A stretch of DNA of 51,704 nucleotides from an uncultured Oscillospiraceae bacterium (GTDB taxonomy: Bacteria; Bacillota; Clostridia; Oscillospirales; Oscillospiraceae), in assembly GCA_947626845.1 (NCBI GenBank), contig CANQTW010000015.1, positions 1 through 51,704 of the forward strand. Direction: 5' to 3'. The notes beneath the pieces were generated by a model. It saw nothing but the letters and a program-made list of their open reading frames with translations. It was not told the origin of the DNA and made no database searches. The position numbers and the translations under genes were made by a program. Below, piece by piece: positions 31,178 through 40,663 of the stretch. Every line of letters starts with the position of its first letter. Positions within the stretch are counted from its first letter, which is position 1.

Positions 31178-31825
31178 TCATATACCTCTCAGGAACCGGA
31201 TCTCTTCCGCCCGGTCCGGCGCTTTGAAGATGTGGCTGCCGGCCACCAGCACGGTGGCGCCGGCCTCCCGGCACAGGCGGGCGGTCTCGCGGTTGATGCC
31301 GCCGTCCACCTCGACGTCGCAGTCGGTGCCAAGCTTGCGGACAAGAGCGGCGGCCTGGGCGATCTTCTCCGGAGCGTTTTTCATAAAGCTCTGGCCGCCG
31401 AAGCCCGGCTCCACAGCCATGATGAGCAGGTTGTCCAGAAGTCCGGCGTAGGGCTCGCAGGCCGAGACGGGAGTACCGGGTTTTACGGAGAGCCCCGCCT
31501 TTTTGCCCCGCGCCTTGATCCGCAAAAGTGCCTCGCGGATCATTTCCGGCTCGTCCGCCTCCACGTGGACGGTGACGATATCGGCGCCCAGGTCGCAGAA
31601 GCGCTCCACGAAATTAATGGGCCTTGTGATCATCAGATGCACGTCCATAGGCAGGGACGTGACGGGCCGCAGGGCTTTGAGAACAGGCAGTCCGTAGGAG
31701 ATATTGGAGACAAAGACGCCGTCCATCACATCAAAATGGAGAAGATCGCCGGATCTGACCGATTCGACCTCCTGCCCCAGCTTTGTAAAATCCGCCGAAA
31801 GAATGGATGGCGCTATTTTGACCAT
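31178..31825 (-). CDS. rpe: Ribulose-phosphate 3-epimerase
   Basis: Interconverts ribulose-5-phosphate and xylulose-5-phosphate in the pentose phosphate pathway. 215 residues, TIM barrel. MVKIAPSILSADFTKLG, HFDVMDGVFVSNISYG, MDVHLMI and DVEVDGGINRETA give the metal- and phosphate-binding residues. ATG 31825 is chosen for the GGGAGGA site 7 nt upstream; an in-frame ATG at 31864 would add 13 residues and has no such site. It is driven by a consensus promoter behind a structured leader of about 135 nt. Confidence 0.96.
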   Translation of the reverse strand: MVKIAPSILSADFTKLGQEVESVRSGDLLHFDVMDGVFVSNISYGLPVLKALRPVTSLPMDVHLMITRPINFVERFCDLGADIVTVHVEADEPEMIREALLRIKARGKKAGLSVKPGTPVSACEPYAGLLDNLLIMAVEPGFGGQSFMKNAPEKIAQAAALVRKLGTDCDVEVDGGINRETARLCREAGATVLVAGSHIFKAPDRAEEIRFLRGI

Positions 31826-31874
31826 ACTTGTCCTCCCAGGTAACCCGTGAAACGGGCGCGGCATAAAATTTAGT

Positions 31875-31896
31875 AGCCGGCTGGCGCCGGCCGGCT
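31875..31896. repeat. GC palindrome in the rpe leader
   Basis: Arms AGCCGGC (31875-31881) and GCCGGCT (31890-31896). On the plus strand it is followed by TTTTATATA, so it could stop plus-strand transcription; on the minus strand there is no T tract, so it is simply a leader hairpin. Confidence 0.55.
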
Positions 31897-31902
31897 TTTA
31901 TA

Positions 31903-31967
31903 TAGGGGCGCGGGAAATCGGCGGCGCGCCGCCTCTCCCCGCCCCACCGGGCGTGATGTCACCCCTA
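31903..31967. repeat. GC-rich palindromic element, TAGGGG...CCCCTA ends
   Basis: The ends TAGGGG (31903-31908) and CCCCTA (31962-31967) are complementary. The inside includes the perfect palindrome GGCGGC-GCGCCGCC (31920-31933). The element forms almost the whole start of the rpe transcript and abuts the -10 box. The TAGGGG/CCCCTA ends recall palindromic repeats of gut Clostridia. Confidence 0.6.
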
Positions 31968-31994
31968 TTATACACCCAAAGAGGGGCTTGTCAA
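31967..31994 (-). promoter_or_regulatory. Promoter of rpe-recR
   Basis: Minus strand TTGACA (31994-31989), 16 nt, TATAAT (31972-31967). Both boxes are perfect. Start near 31960, leaving a leader of about 135 nt before the rpe ATG. Confidence 0.88.
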
Positions 31995-32008
31995 GAAGTG
32001 AGGACGCA

Positions 32009-32035
32009 AAAGCCGGCGCCCAAAAAGGGCGCCGG
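32009..32035 (-). terminator. Intrinsic terminator of groESL
   Basis: Minus strand stem CCGGCGCCC (32035-32027), loop TTTTT, GGGCGCCGG (32021-32013), then CTTTTG. It lies about 100 nt past the groEL stop and directly before the rpe promoter. Confidence 0.8.
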
Positions 32036-32061
32036 TCCAGCTGTAAATTCCATTTTTCCAA

Positions 32062-32124
32062 CGGCATGTACGTCGAAAAAAATCTTTTGTTTCCCATTGG
32101 CCTTGAAAGGCGTCAGCCTTTCAA
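32062..32124. repeat. GTCA-loop hairpin and 14-nt box downstream of groEL
   Basis: Perfect hairpin TTGAAAGGC-GTCA-GCCTTTCAA (32103-32124), 8 nt past the groEL stop, without a T tract. Then, in minus direction, AAACAAAAG and the box CGACGTACATGCCG (32075-32062) between A/T-rich arms. The same combination, in the same order, follows the SpoU-methylase gene around 28.0 kb. Confidence 0.75.
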
Positions 32125-32131
32125 GCCGGTC

Positions 32132-33778
<1,647 letters not shown>

Positions 33779-34063
33779 TTATTCCACGATGGCAAGGATC
33801 TCGCTCTGCTTGACGATGGTATATTCCTCGCCCTCAAACTTGACCTCGGTGCCGGTGTACTTGCCGGTGATGACCTTATCGCCGACCTCCACCTCCATGT
33901 CAACCTCGTTGCCGTCCACGAAACCGCCGGGGCCAACGGCCACGACCTCGTAGACCTGGGGCTTCTCCTGGGCGGAGCTGGTGAGGATCAGGCCGGATTT
34001 GGTGGTCTCCTCAGCCGGAACGCGCTTGATGACGACTCTGTCTGCCAAAGGTTTGAGCTTCAT
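33779..34063 (-). CDS. groES: Co-chaperonin GroES
   Basis: The heptameric lid of GroEL. 94 residues starting MKLKPLADRVVIKRVPAEET, with the mobile loop about 18-32 and VGDKVITGKYTGTEV near the C-terminus. ATG 34063 has GGAGG 10 nt upstream; an in-frame start at 34105 would begin between the CIRCE and the ribosome binding site and is rejected. First gene of groESL. Confidence 0.98.
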   Translation of the reverse strand: MKLKPLADRVVIKRVPAEETTKSGLILTSSAQEKPQVYEVVAVGPGGFVDGNEVDMEVEVGDKVITGKYTGTEVKFEGEEYTIVKQSEILAIVE

Positions 34064-34108
34064 GCTGAAATTGCCTCCTATATACATTAGTTTTAACTTT
34101 TTCATGTT

Positions 34109-34135
34109 TTAGCACTCTTTTTACCTGAGTGCTAA
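34109..34135 (-). promoter_or_regulatory. CIRCE element, HrcA operator of groESL
   Basis: Perfect TTAGCACTC-N9-GAGTGCTAA: arms 34109-34117 and 34127-34135. It lies at the predicted start point, the usual position, so HrcA should repress groESL until heat or unfolded protein removes it. hrcA itself is outside the window. Confidence 0.98.
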
Positions 34136-34144
34136 ATTATCTAT

Positions 34145-34173
34145 ATCATACCGCAGTTGGCGGATTTAAGCAA
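34145..34173 (-). promoter_or_regulatory. Promoter of groESL
   Basis: Minus strand TTGCTT (34173-34168), 17 nt, TATGAT (34150-34145). Start expected near 34138, immediately before the CIRCE. Confidence 0.85.
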
Positions 34174-34202
34174 TAGTCATTTTAAACAGATTCAGAGCTT
34201 CT

Positions 34203-35147
34203 TTAAACCTTTTTGGCGGTCAAATTGATGATTTCCGAGACTTTGCGGCATCCCTTGGGGTAGATCAGATTGACTCCGCCGGGGATCAGATGGAAAACGG
34301 CGCGTTTTGTGTAGAGGGCCTCGCCGTCGATGCTGACGGAGAACTCCCTATCGTCCTCCACCGTCAGGTGCCGGCCTGAGACATATTTTATGATGTCGGG
34401 CCGGCGGGCATACTGGCCGGAGGCGTAGACCTTCAAAAGCCGCGCCAGGGTGAAGCGGGAGACGGCGTTGACGATGAGGATGTCCATCTGGCCGTCCTCC
34501 GGGGTGGCGATCCGGGAGGGGTTGAAGCCGCCGCCGTAATACTGGCCGTTGCAGGCGCAGATAAGGGCGTACTCGCCCTCCAGCGCCTCCCCCTCCACGT
34601 TGATGCGGAAGTGTCTGTTGATGCCCTTGACCACGTTGACAAGCAGGGAGATCACGTACCCGCCCGCGCCGCCGATGACGGGAAGGCGGGAGTATTTGTG
34701 GACGTCCAGTCCCACGCGGGCGTCGATGCCGATGGAGGCGATGTTCAGGCACTTGCGCCCGTTGACGTCCACGATATCTACCGGCTCGCTTTTGCCGTCC
34801 AGAAGGGCGTCCAGGTCGGAAAAGAGGGCGGCGTCCGGGCCGAACGCGCGCACAAAATCGTTTCCAGTGCCGCAGGGATAATGGGTGACGGAGGCGTTTT
34901 TGAAGCCCGCCGCGCCATGGGCGCACTCGGAGAGGGTGCCGTCCCCGCCGCAGGCGTAAACGCGCAGCTCGTCACCCTTGATGGCCTCCCGCTTGACCTT
35001 TTCCGCCGCGTCCATGACGCCCACCGTCTCATAGAGCTCGAAGCTCTCTCCCCGCTCCGCCATCACGGCGCGAATCTTCTGGCGAACGGCCTCCTTGTCT
35101 CGATTTTTGCCGCCCGCCACCGGGTTCAGGATAAAGAGATGTCTCAT
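34203..35147 (-). CDS. Diacylglycerol kinase-family lipid kinase (YegS/BmrU/DgkB type)
   Basis: A 314-residue soluble lipid kinase. It has the N-terminal FILNPVAGGKN (5-15), the ATP-binding GGDGT in VYACGGDGTLSECAHG (about 62-77) and HYPCGTGNDFVRAFG (about 87-101). A C-terminal beta-rich domain includes CACNGQYYGGGFNPS. Homologues phosphorylate diacylglycerol, returning it to phospholipid synthesis, which would fit a cell making lipoteichoic-acid-like polymers (see the LTA synthase-like gene). The exact lipid is not determined. Start MRHLFILNP is standard. Confidence 0.9.
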   Translation of the reverse strand: MRHLFILNPVAGGKNRDKEAVRQKIRAVMAERGESFELYETVGVMDAAEKVKREAIKGDELRVYACGGDGTLSECAHGAAGFKNASVTHYPCGTGNDFVRAFGPDAALFSDLDALLDGKSEPVDIVDVNGRKCLNIASIGIDARVGLDVHKYSRLPVIGGAGGYVISLLVNVVKGINRHFRINVEGEALEGEYALICACNGQYYGGGFNPSRIATPEDGQMDILIVNAVSRFTLARLLKVYASGQYARRPDIIKYVSGRHLTVEDDREFSVSIDGEALYTKRAVFHLIPGGVNLIYPKGCRKVSEIINLTAKKV

Positions 35148-35224
35148 ATCTTTGCGCCTCTTTTTCTATATCTTTCATTATCTTTTACCTGATTTTTTAT
35201 CAGCCTTTTTCTTATGGGGGCTTC

Positions 35225-36331
35225 TCAACGGAACATGTAGTAGTTACACCGGATCATGCCGTTGTAGAGCTTTCGCGTCTTGGCCGCCCGCCGTCCGTAG
35301 GCCCTTTCCAGCTCCTCGTCGGAGGAGAGGATATTCACCTGCCAGCCGGGACAGGCCCTCATGGCCCTGCCGAAGTCCCGCATCAGCCGCTGCGCCTGTC
35401 TGAGGTCCCCCAGGCGCTCGCCGTAGGGGGGATTTGTCACCAGGATGCCCCGGTCAGTGGGCCGGTCAAAGCGCGCGGCGTCGGCTGTGGAAAACCGTAT
35501 GAGCCTGTCCACGCCGGCCCGACGGGCGTTCCCGCGGGCGATCTCAACGGCTTTTCCGTCGATATCGGAGGCGAAGAGGACGTAGTCGCGGTCAAATTCC
35601 CCCGCCCTGGCCTCGTCGCGGGCGTCATCCCAGCGGATATCAAAATTGTCCCACCTGCCGGCGGCAAAGGAGCGGGCAAGGCCGGGGGCTCGGTTCTTGG
35701 CCGCCAGAGCGGCCTCGATGGCGATGGTCCCGCCGCCGCAGAAGGGGTCACAGAAGTCCCCCCTGCCCCGGTAACCGGCGATGTCCACAAGCGCGGCGGC
35801 CAGGGTCTCACGGAGGGGCGCCTCCACCTGGGCGGGGCGGTAGCCGCGCTTATGGAGGCCCGCGCCGGAGGTGTCTATATACAGCGTGGCCTCGTCGCGC
35901 ACCAGGGCGAACTGTATCTGATAGGTCTCCCCTGTCTCCGGCAGGCGCTCCAGGCGGTAGGCGGCGCCCAGCCTTTCGGCCACGGCCTTGTTGACGCTGC
36001 GCTGGAGGGCCGGCAGGGACGTGATAGCGGAGCCGTGGGAGTAGCCCTTCACGGGAAAAGCGCCGTCACGGGGGATGTATTTCTCCCACGCCATGGCCCG
36101 CACGCCCTCAAAGAGGCTGTCAAAATCCGCCGCCGGCGTGCGGCCCACCACCAGGAGCACCCGCTCGGAGAAGCGGCTTTTGATGTTGACCCTGGCGATG
36201 TCCTGCTCCGTTCCGGTAAAATAGACCCGCCCGTCCTCAACGCGCACGTCCGAAAGGCCCAGGTGCCGCAGCTCATTGCCCACCGGCCCCTCCAGGCCGA
36301 AAAGGCATGGGGCGCAAAATTCAAGTTCCAT
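35225..36331 (-). CDS. THUMP-domain RNA methyltransferase, RlmL/YpsC type
   Basis: Predicted rRNA guanine-N2 or adenine-N6 methyltransferase. 368 residues. A ferredoxin-like and THUMP RNA-binding region (about 1-160) precedes a Rossmann methyltransferase with DPFCGGGTIAIEAAL (about 196-210), FASDIDGKAVEIARGNARRAG (SAM-binding acidic Asp, about 252-272) and the catalytic TNPPYGERLGD (about 300-310). The C-terminus ends in MIRCNYYMFR. Start MELEFCAPCLFGLEGPVG is typical. Divergent from the DUF362 gene across a 163-nt gap. Confidence 0.9.
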   Translation of the reverse strand: MELEFCAPCLFGLEGPVGNELRHLGLSDVRVEDGRVYFTGTEQDIARVNIKSRFSERVLLVVGRTPAADFDSLFEGVRAMAWEKYIPRDGAFPVKGYSHGSAITSLPALQRSVNKAVAERLGAAYRLERLPETGETYQIQFALVRDEATLYIDTSGAGLHKRGYRPAQVEAPLRETLAAALVDIAGYRGRGDFCDPFCGGGTIAIEAALAAKNRAPGLARSFAAGRWDNFDIRWDDARDEARAGEFDRDYVLFASDIDGKAVEIARGNARRAGVDRLIRFSTADAARFDRPTDRGILVTNPPYGERLGDLRQAQRLMRDFGRAMRACPGWQVNILSSDEELERAYGRRAAKTRKLYNGMIRCNYYMFR

Positions 36332-36386
36332 AACTCTGCTCCTTCATCAGGTCGGGTACAAGGGAAAAAGGCGGGCCGTCCGGCGT

Positions 36387-36413
36387 CCGGCCCATACGGT
36401 ATCCGGCCCATAC
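36387..36413. repeat. Two-copy 16-nt tandem repeat
   Basis: TCCGGCCCATAC recurs with a 16-nt period (cores 36387-36397 and 36403-36413) within a GC-rich, palindrome-rich stretch (36375-36436) between two divergent genes. No promoter for the methyltransferase gene was recognised in it. Confidence 0.6.
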
Positions 36414-36437
36414 AGGCGCCGGCCCCCGATCCGGGGA

Positions 36438-36466
36438 TTGATTTCCGGGTATTGATGTGATACAAT
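36438..36466 (+). promoter_or_regulatory. Promoter of the DUF362/ferredoxin gene
   Basis: Plus strand TTGATT (36438-36443), 17 nt, TACAAT (36461-36466). Start near 36473, about 22 nt before the ATG; GGAGGTG is at 36483-36489. Confidence 0.85.
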
Positions 36467-36494
36467 TTATGAAAAACATCCCGGAGGTGCCGAA

Positions 36495-37622
36495 ATGTCT
36501 GTTGTCAACGCTGTTCTCACCCCGTCCTACGAGGAAGGGGCGGTCTACGAGGCTGTCTCGAAGCATTTTGAGGCTTTGGAGGTGGAGCGGGAGCTGGCCC
36601 CCGGCATGAAGATCCTATTAAAGCCCAACCTGCTCTATGGAAAGAAGCCGGAGGCGGGGGTCACCACCAATCCCGCCGTCATCAGGGCGGTGATCCGGTG
36701 GCTGACGGAGCGGGGCCACACCCGCATCGTGGTGGCCGAGAGCTCCGGCGGGCTCTATACCGCGGAATATATGCGGGGCGTCTACGGCGCGTCTGGCCTG
36801 CGGACGCCGGGGATCGAGGAATATCTGAACCGGGACTTTACCTTTAAGGCCGTCCCCACACGGGAGGGCTTTCACACACGTGTTTTCAACCTCATCACAC
36901 CGGTGACCGAGGCGGACTACATCATCAACCTGCCCAAGCTCAAGACCCACGCCATGACCACCGTGTCCTGCGGGGTGAAAAACCTCTTCGGCACCATCCC
37001 CGGCCTCCAGAAGCCGGATATGCACCGCCGGTATCCCAACACAGGAGATTTCGTCCACATGCTCTGCGAGCTGTGTGAGACGGTGAAGCCCTCCCTCACG
37101 CTCCTGGACGCCGTGGACTCCATGGAGGGCAACGGCCCCGGCGGCGGCACGGTGCGGCACACGGGGCTGACCCTGTGCTCACGGGATGTGTACGCCCTGG
37201 ATGTGACGGCGGTACGCTTCATGGGCCTGGAGCCCGATGACATGCCCCACCTGCGGGCCGCCCGTGAGATGGGCCTCCTGCCGGAAAAAATCGACGTCAC
37301 CGGGGACGGGATACGCCCCTGCTCCCCCGCCTTCCGGCTCCCCGACGCGGTGAAGAGCACAGGCTTTAACGACGCGGTGCCGAAGCTTTTGCGCAAGCCG
37401 GCGGAGTTTGTGATGGACCGGCTCTTGCGCTCCTATCCCCACGTGGATAAATCCAAATGCGTGGGCTGCGGCAAATGCGCCGAGAGCTGTCCCCAGAAGA
37501 TCATCAAAATCACGGACAAAAAGGCCGGGATGCCAAGGCAAAACTGCATCTCCTGCTTCTGCTGTCAGGAGATGTGTCCGGTCCACGCCATCTCCGTCAG
37601 GCGGGGCCTCCGGGGGCTGTGA
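36495..37622 (+). CDS. DUF362 protein with C-terminal 2x[4Fe-4S] ferredoxin domain
   Basis: 375 residues, soluble. An N-terminal DUF362 domain (about 1-290) contains KPNLLYGKKPEAGVTTNP (about 36-53), NLPKLKTHAMTTVSCGVKNLFG split across about 141-162, and a conserved GNGPGGG loop. The C-terminus holds two CxxCxxCxxxC-type clusters: Cys322/325/328/332 and Cys351/354/357/361. The family has no agreed reaction; the ferredoxin part implies electron transfer. It is expressed alone from its own promoter on the plus strand and converges on the GtrA gene with only a 9-nt gap and no visible terminator, so read-through interference is possible. GGAGGTG precedes the ATG by 5 nt. Confidence 0.88.
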   Translation: MSVVNAVLTPSYEEGAVYEAVSKHFEALEVERELAPGMKILLKPNLLYGKKPEAGVTTNPAVIRAVIRWLTERGHTRIVVAESSGGLYTAEYMRGVYGASGLRTPGIEEYLNRDFTFKAVPTREGFHTRVFNLITPVTEADYIINLPKLKTHAMTTVSCGVKNLFGTIPGLQKPDMHRRYPNTGDFVHMLCELCETVKPSLTLLDAVDSMEGNGPGGGTVRHTGLTLCSRDVYALDVTAVRFMGLEPDDMPHLRAAREMGLLPEKIDVTGDGIRPCSPAFRLPDAVKSTGFNDAVPKLLRKPAEFVMDRLLRSYPHVDKSKCVGCGKCAESCPQKIIKITDKKAGMPRQNCISCFCCQEMCPVHAISVRRGLRGL

Positions 37623-37631
37623 CACGCCCTT

Positions 37632-38057
37632 TCACGGCTTCTTCCTGAAGATGAAAAACCTGCTGGCCGCATAATTCAGGACCGTCACCGCTATATTGGA
37701 GATGATCTTCCACAGCACGCCGTTCCAAGCCATCCGGTCCACGGCCAGGTACATGATGAGCACATCCAGCGCTCCCGTTAAAAGCCGGCAGGCGAAGAAG
37801 GACACGGCCTCCCGCCAGAACCGCGCGCCGCGGGTGTCTCGGCTTTCAAACACCAGAAGCTTGTTGGTGAAAAAGGCGAAGATCATGGCGGCCAGAAAGG
37901 CCAGAACGGTGCTGGGGGTGTTGTCCAGCCCCGCCTTCTCATACAGGAGCCAGTAGCAGACAATGTTCAGCAGGGCCGCCAGGGCGCCGTAGAAGGCATA
38001 GACGATCAGCCGGCGGTATTTGCCCAGCAGGCCCTTGATGGTATCAAAAAAACTCAT
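37632..38057 (-). CDS. GtrA-family membrane protein
   Basis: 141 residues with four predicted membrane helices (about 16-34, 40-62, 83-103 and 113-133), the standard GtrA layout, including NIVCYWLLYE, FFTNKLLVFESR, and NYAASRFFIFR at the end. GtrA proteins help move undecaprenyl-phosphate-linked sugars across the membrane. Here it ends a module with a polytopic membrane protein and a GT2 glycosyltransferase, supporting a role in glycosylating an envelope polymer. GGGG lies before the ATG. Confidence 0.88.
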   Translation of the reverse strand: MSFFDTIKGLLGKYRRLIVYAFYGALAALLNIVCYWLLYEKAGLDNTPSTVLAFLAAMIFAFFTNKLLVFESRDTRGARFWREAVSFFACRLLTGALDVLIMYLAVDRMAWNGVLWKIISNIAVTVLNYAASRFFIFRKKP

Positions 38058-38069
38058 GATCCCGTCCCC

Positions 38070-39686
38070 TCATCCCAGGCCCAGCGCCAGGGCCAGGGCG
38101 GCCAGCTTTTCGGGGTAATAGTAATAGGCGAAGCTGACGTAAAACAGATAGGCCGAAAACAGCGTCAACAGGGAGAAAATCGACGCCGCGGAGGCGGCGG
38201 CATACTTCTCCTCCCCCTCCCGTGTGCATATCCAGAGTCCGAGGGCCAAAAAGCACCCGATCCCCATCAGGAAGTAGACGTCCATGTGATACCGCTCCAA
38301 AAGGAAGGGCGTCCACAGGATATCCACGGCGGAGATCACCAGGACAGTGACAGCAAAACCGATCATCAGCGGCAGGAGCTTCTCCCGCCGCGCTTTTTTT
38401 CGGGCGGCGGGGCTGAGCGCGAAAAGCCCCAGCAGAAGGATGGGAAAGTTGAAGAAGATGCCGTTGTAGGCCACGCCGCCACCGGTGATGTACGGGAATT
38501 TCGCTTTCAGCGGCGCGATGTGGAAAAAGGTATCGGCGGTCAGGGCGATGATCCTGAGAAGCTCCTTCCCGCTGACGGACAGGTTGTAGCCGGACTGGTC
38601 CGCCGCGGTCAGCTGATACGCCTGGCCGAACTCAAAGGGATCGTCGAAGCGGACATAGTTATAGGTCATCAGTCCCGCCGCCACCAGCGCATACGGCAGG
38701 GCGGCCAGGCACAGCTTTCCCAGGAGCTTCGCGGAGAATTTCCGCTCCTTCAAAAACACCGCCAGCATGGGGAGGACGAGGATGTTCGCCAGCCCCACGG
38801 AGGGGCGGCAGGCGAAGGTCAGCGCCCCCAGGAGCGCCCCCAAAAAGGCCAGGGCGATCCGCCTGTTTTCACTCCCCCGCCCCCAGACGGCGAGGACGAA
38901 GAAGATAAGGCTCCATATCTCCAGCGCCACGGCGGAGGAGATGGCCGTACAGTACAGGGCCGGCTCCGCCACGGCGTACCAGACGCTCATGACGGAAAAG
39001 GCCGTGGAGAGCAGTAAAAACACGCTCACGGGCAGGTTTTTGAAAAAGCGGCGGACAAGATAGGCGAAAAGGACAAAAATACCGATAATGGCCAGGGCGG
39101 AAAAAAGCTGTGTGGCCCGGTAGGTGGCAAGGCTCCTGCCCGTCAGTACCCGATAGGGCAAAAAGACCAGAAGCACCGGCGCCACGCCGAAATACATGTA
39201 GTAGCGGCCATTATAATAGGCGTGATCCCAGTGGAACTTCACGCCCTTCACCTGCCGCTCCACAGGGTCATAGGGGTTATCCAGCTTCAAAAGCTCGTCC
39301 TCATCCCCGTAGGCAAAATCCAGCCTTCCGTCCAGAAAGGCCTCCGCCATCAGCTCATACTGGTTGCGGTGGGCGGGCTGCTGTCCGTTCCAGATGGGCA
39401 GCTCCCCCATGGGGACAAGGCATGCGGTCACTACGGCGGCGCAAACCGCCGCGATCACGGCCCCTTTCAGCGCCGTCACGCGCTCCATGGTGGCCCTGTG
39501 GAGCGGGGAGCCCGGTCTCAGGGCGTAAACGGGCAGCGCGGCAAGGCAGAGATACCCCCATTCCGCCCCGTCGCCGGCAAGGCGCACAGCCGCCCATACC
39601 AGGGCTGTGACCGCCAGCCAGACGGGATAGAAAATCATGGCGGGGCGGAGAAGAAAGGCGCGAATACGGTCACGCACGGTCATCAT
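38070..39686 (-). CDS. Polytopic membrane protein, probable GT-C-type glycosyltransferase
   Basis: 538 residues with about 12 predicted membrane helices and a large first extracytoplasmic loop (about 78-165, including NQYELMAEAFLDGRLDF and YYNGRYYMYFGVAPVLL). The topology and the gene neighbours suggest a lipid-linked-sugar-dependent glycosyltransferase of the GT-C fold. I do not see a clear acidic DD/DE pair of GT39 in the loop, so the family is not fixed. The start ATGATG overlaps the GT2 stop by 17 nt, implying translational coupling; GtrA follows 12 nt later. Confidence 0.65.
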   Translation of the reverse strand: MMTVRDRIRAFLLRPAMIFYPVWLAVTALVWAAVRLAGDGAEWGYLCLAALPVYALRPGSPLHRATMERVTALKGAVIAAVCAAVVTACLVPMGELPIWNGQQPAHRNQYELMAEAFLDGRLDFAYGDEDELLKLDNPYDPVERQVKGVKFHWDHAYYNGRYYMYFGVAPVLLVFLPYRVLTGRSLATYRATQLFSALAIIGIFVLFAYLVRRFFKNLPVSVFLLLSTAFSVMSVWYAVAEPALYCTAISSAVALEIWSLIFFVLAVWGRGSENRRIALAFLGALLGALTFACRPSVGLANILVLPMLAVFLKERKFSAKLLGKLCLAALPYALVAAGLMTYNYVRFDDPFEFGQAYQLTAADQSGYNLSVSGKELLRIIALTADTFFHIAPLKAKFPYITGGGVAYNGIFFNFPILLLGLFALSPAARKKARREKLLPLMIGFAVTVLVISAVDILWTPFLLERYHMDVYFLMGIGCFLALGLWICTREGEEKYAAASAASIFSLLTLFSAYLFYVSFAYYYYPEKLAALALALGLG

Positions 39687-40632
39687 CTCCCCGCTCCAGG
39701 AGGCTCCGGCGGTAGAGCCAGTTGATCAAGATACGCGCCTGCTCAAAGTCCTGCCTGTTTTTCTGGACGGAGGACTGCAGCTGCAGGCCCGTGAAAAGGG
39801 ACAGGAGGGCCGCCATCACCGTGAAGCCGCAGACGATCAGGGTGGGGAAATTGGGCACCAGGCCCGTCCTGAAATACGTGGCCAGCACCGGGATAAAGAA
39901 GGCCGCGGCCAACAGGGTGAGCAGGAGGCTTATCAGCCCGAAAAAGCCGCAGGGCCGGTAGCTCCGGTAGAGCCGCAAGACGGTGCGGATGACCCGCAGG
40001 CCGTCGGGGATGGTGCTGAGCTTGGATTCGCTTCCGGCGGGCCTGTCCCGGTACGGGATCACCACCTCGGCGATGCGCAGATTCTTGTCCAGGGCGTGAA
40101 TGGTCATCTCCGTCTCGATCTCAAAGCCGGCGGAGAGCACCGGGAAGGTCTTGACAAATTCAAAGCTGAAGGCGCGGCAGCCGGTCATGATGTCGTGGAC
40201 ATGGGCGTGGAACAGGGTGTTGATGGCGGAGCGCACCAGGGTATTGCCGAAGTTGTGGAACCTCCGCTTGTTCTCGGTGAAATAGGTGGAGGAGAGCCTG
40301 TCCCCCACCACCATATCCGCCTGACGTTCAAGCACCAGGCCGGCCATTTCACGGGCCTTATCGGCGGGGTAGGTGTCGTCCCCGTCCACCATCAGGTAGC
40401 ACTGGGCGTCCACCTCCCGGAACATCCGGCGGATCACGTTGCCCTTGCCCTGCTCGTACTCATGGCGCACCACGGCACCGGCCTTCTCGGCCAGCGCGGC
40501 GGTATCGTCGGTGGAGTTGTTGTCGTAGACGTAGATCACCGCCTCCGGAAGCGCCCGCTTCCAGTCGGCGATCACCCTGGCCACCGTCAGCGCCTCGTTA
40601 TAGCAGGGGATCAAAACCGCTATTTTGTCCAT
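39670..40632 (-). CDS. Family 2 glycosyltransferase, polyprenyl-phosphate sugar transferase type
   Basis: A 320-residue GT-A enzyme with two C-terminal membrane helices (about 236-262 and 268-292). It has VLIPCYNEALTVARVI (6-21), YVYDNNSTDDTAALAEKAG (nucleotide-sugar contacts, about 35-53), the metal-binding DGDDTYPADKA (about 94-104) and MTGCRAFSFEF. This resembles DPM1/GtrB-type enzymes that load a sugar onto undecaprenyl phosphate. With GtrA and a GT-C-like protein it forms a complete three-component module of the GtrABC kind. Confidence 0.88.
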   Translation of the reverse strand: MDKIAVLIPCYNEALTVARVIADWKRALPEAVIYVYDNNSTDDTAALAEKAGAVVRHEYEQGKGNVIRRMFREVDAQCYLMVDGDDTYPADKAREMAGLVLERQADMVVGDRLSSTYFTENKRRFHNFGNTLVRSAINTLFHAHVHDIMTGCRAFSFEFVKTFPVLSAGFEIETEMTIHALDKNLRIAEVVIPYRDRPAGSESKLSTIPDGLRVIRTVLRLYRSYRPCGFFGLISLLLTLLAAAFFIPVLATYFRTGLVPNFPTLIVCGFTVMAALLSLFTGLQLQSSVQKNRQDFEQARILINWLYRRSLLERGDDDRA

Positions 40633-40663
40633 CGTCTCTTACCCTTCCACGGGTGATGACCCG

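Larger units (their letters stand above)
31826..32131. other. 306-nt gene-free stretch between rpe and groEL
   Basis: No gene is supported. Reading on the minus strand it holds the GTCA-loop hairpin and 14-nt box after groEL, an intrinsic terminator, a perfect-box promoter, and a GC-rich palindromic leader of rpe. No known riboswitch class was recognised in the leader. Confidence 0.8.

Noticed and set aside
31875-31967. Known riboswitch class in the rpe leader
   Set aside because: The structure is dominated by simple GC palindromes; no conserved core of THF, TPP, SAM, FMN or other familiar classes was recognised.
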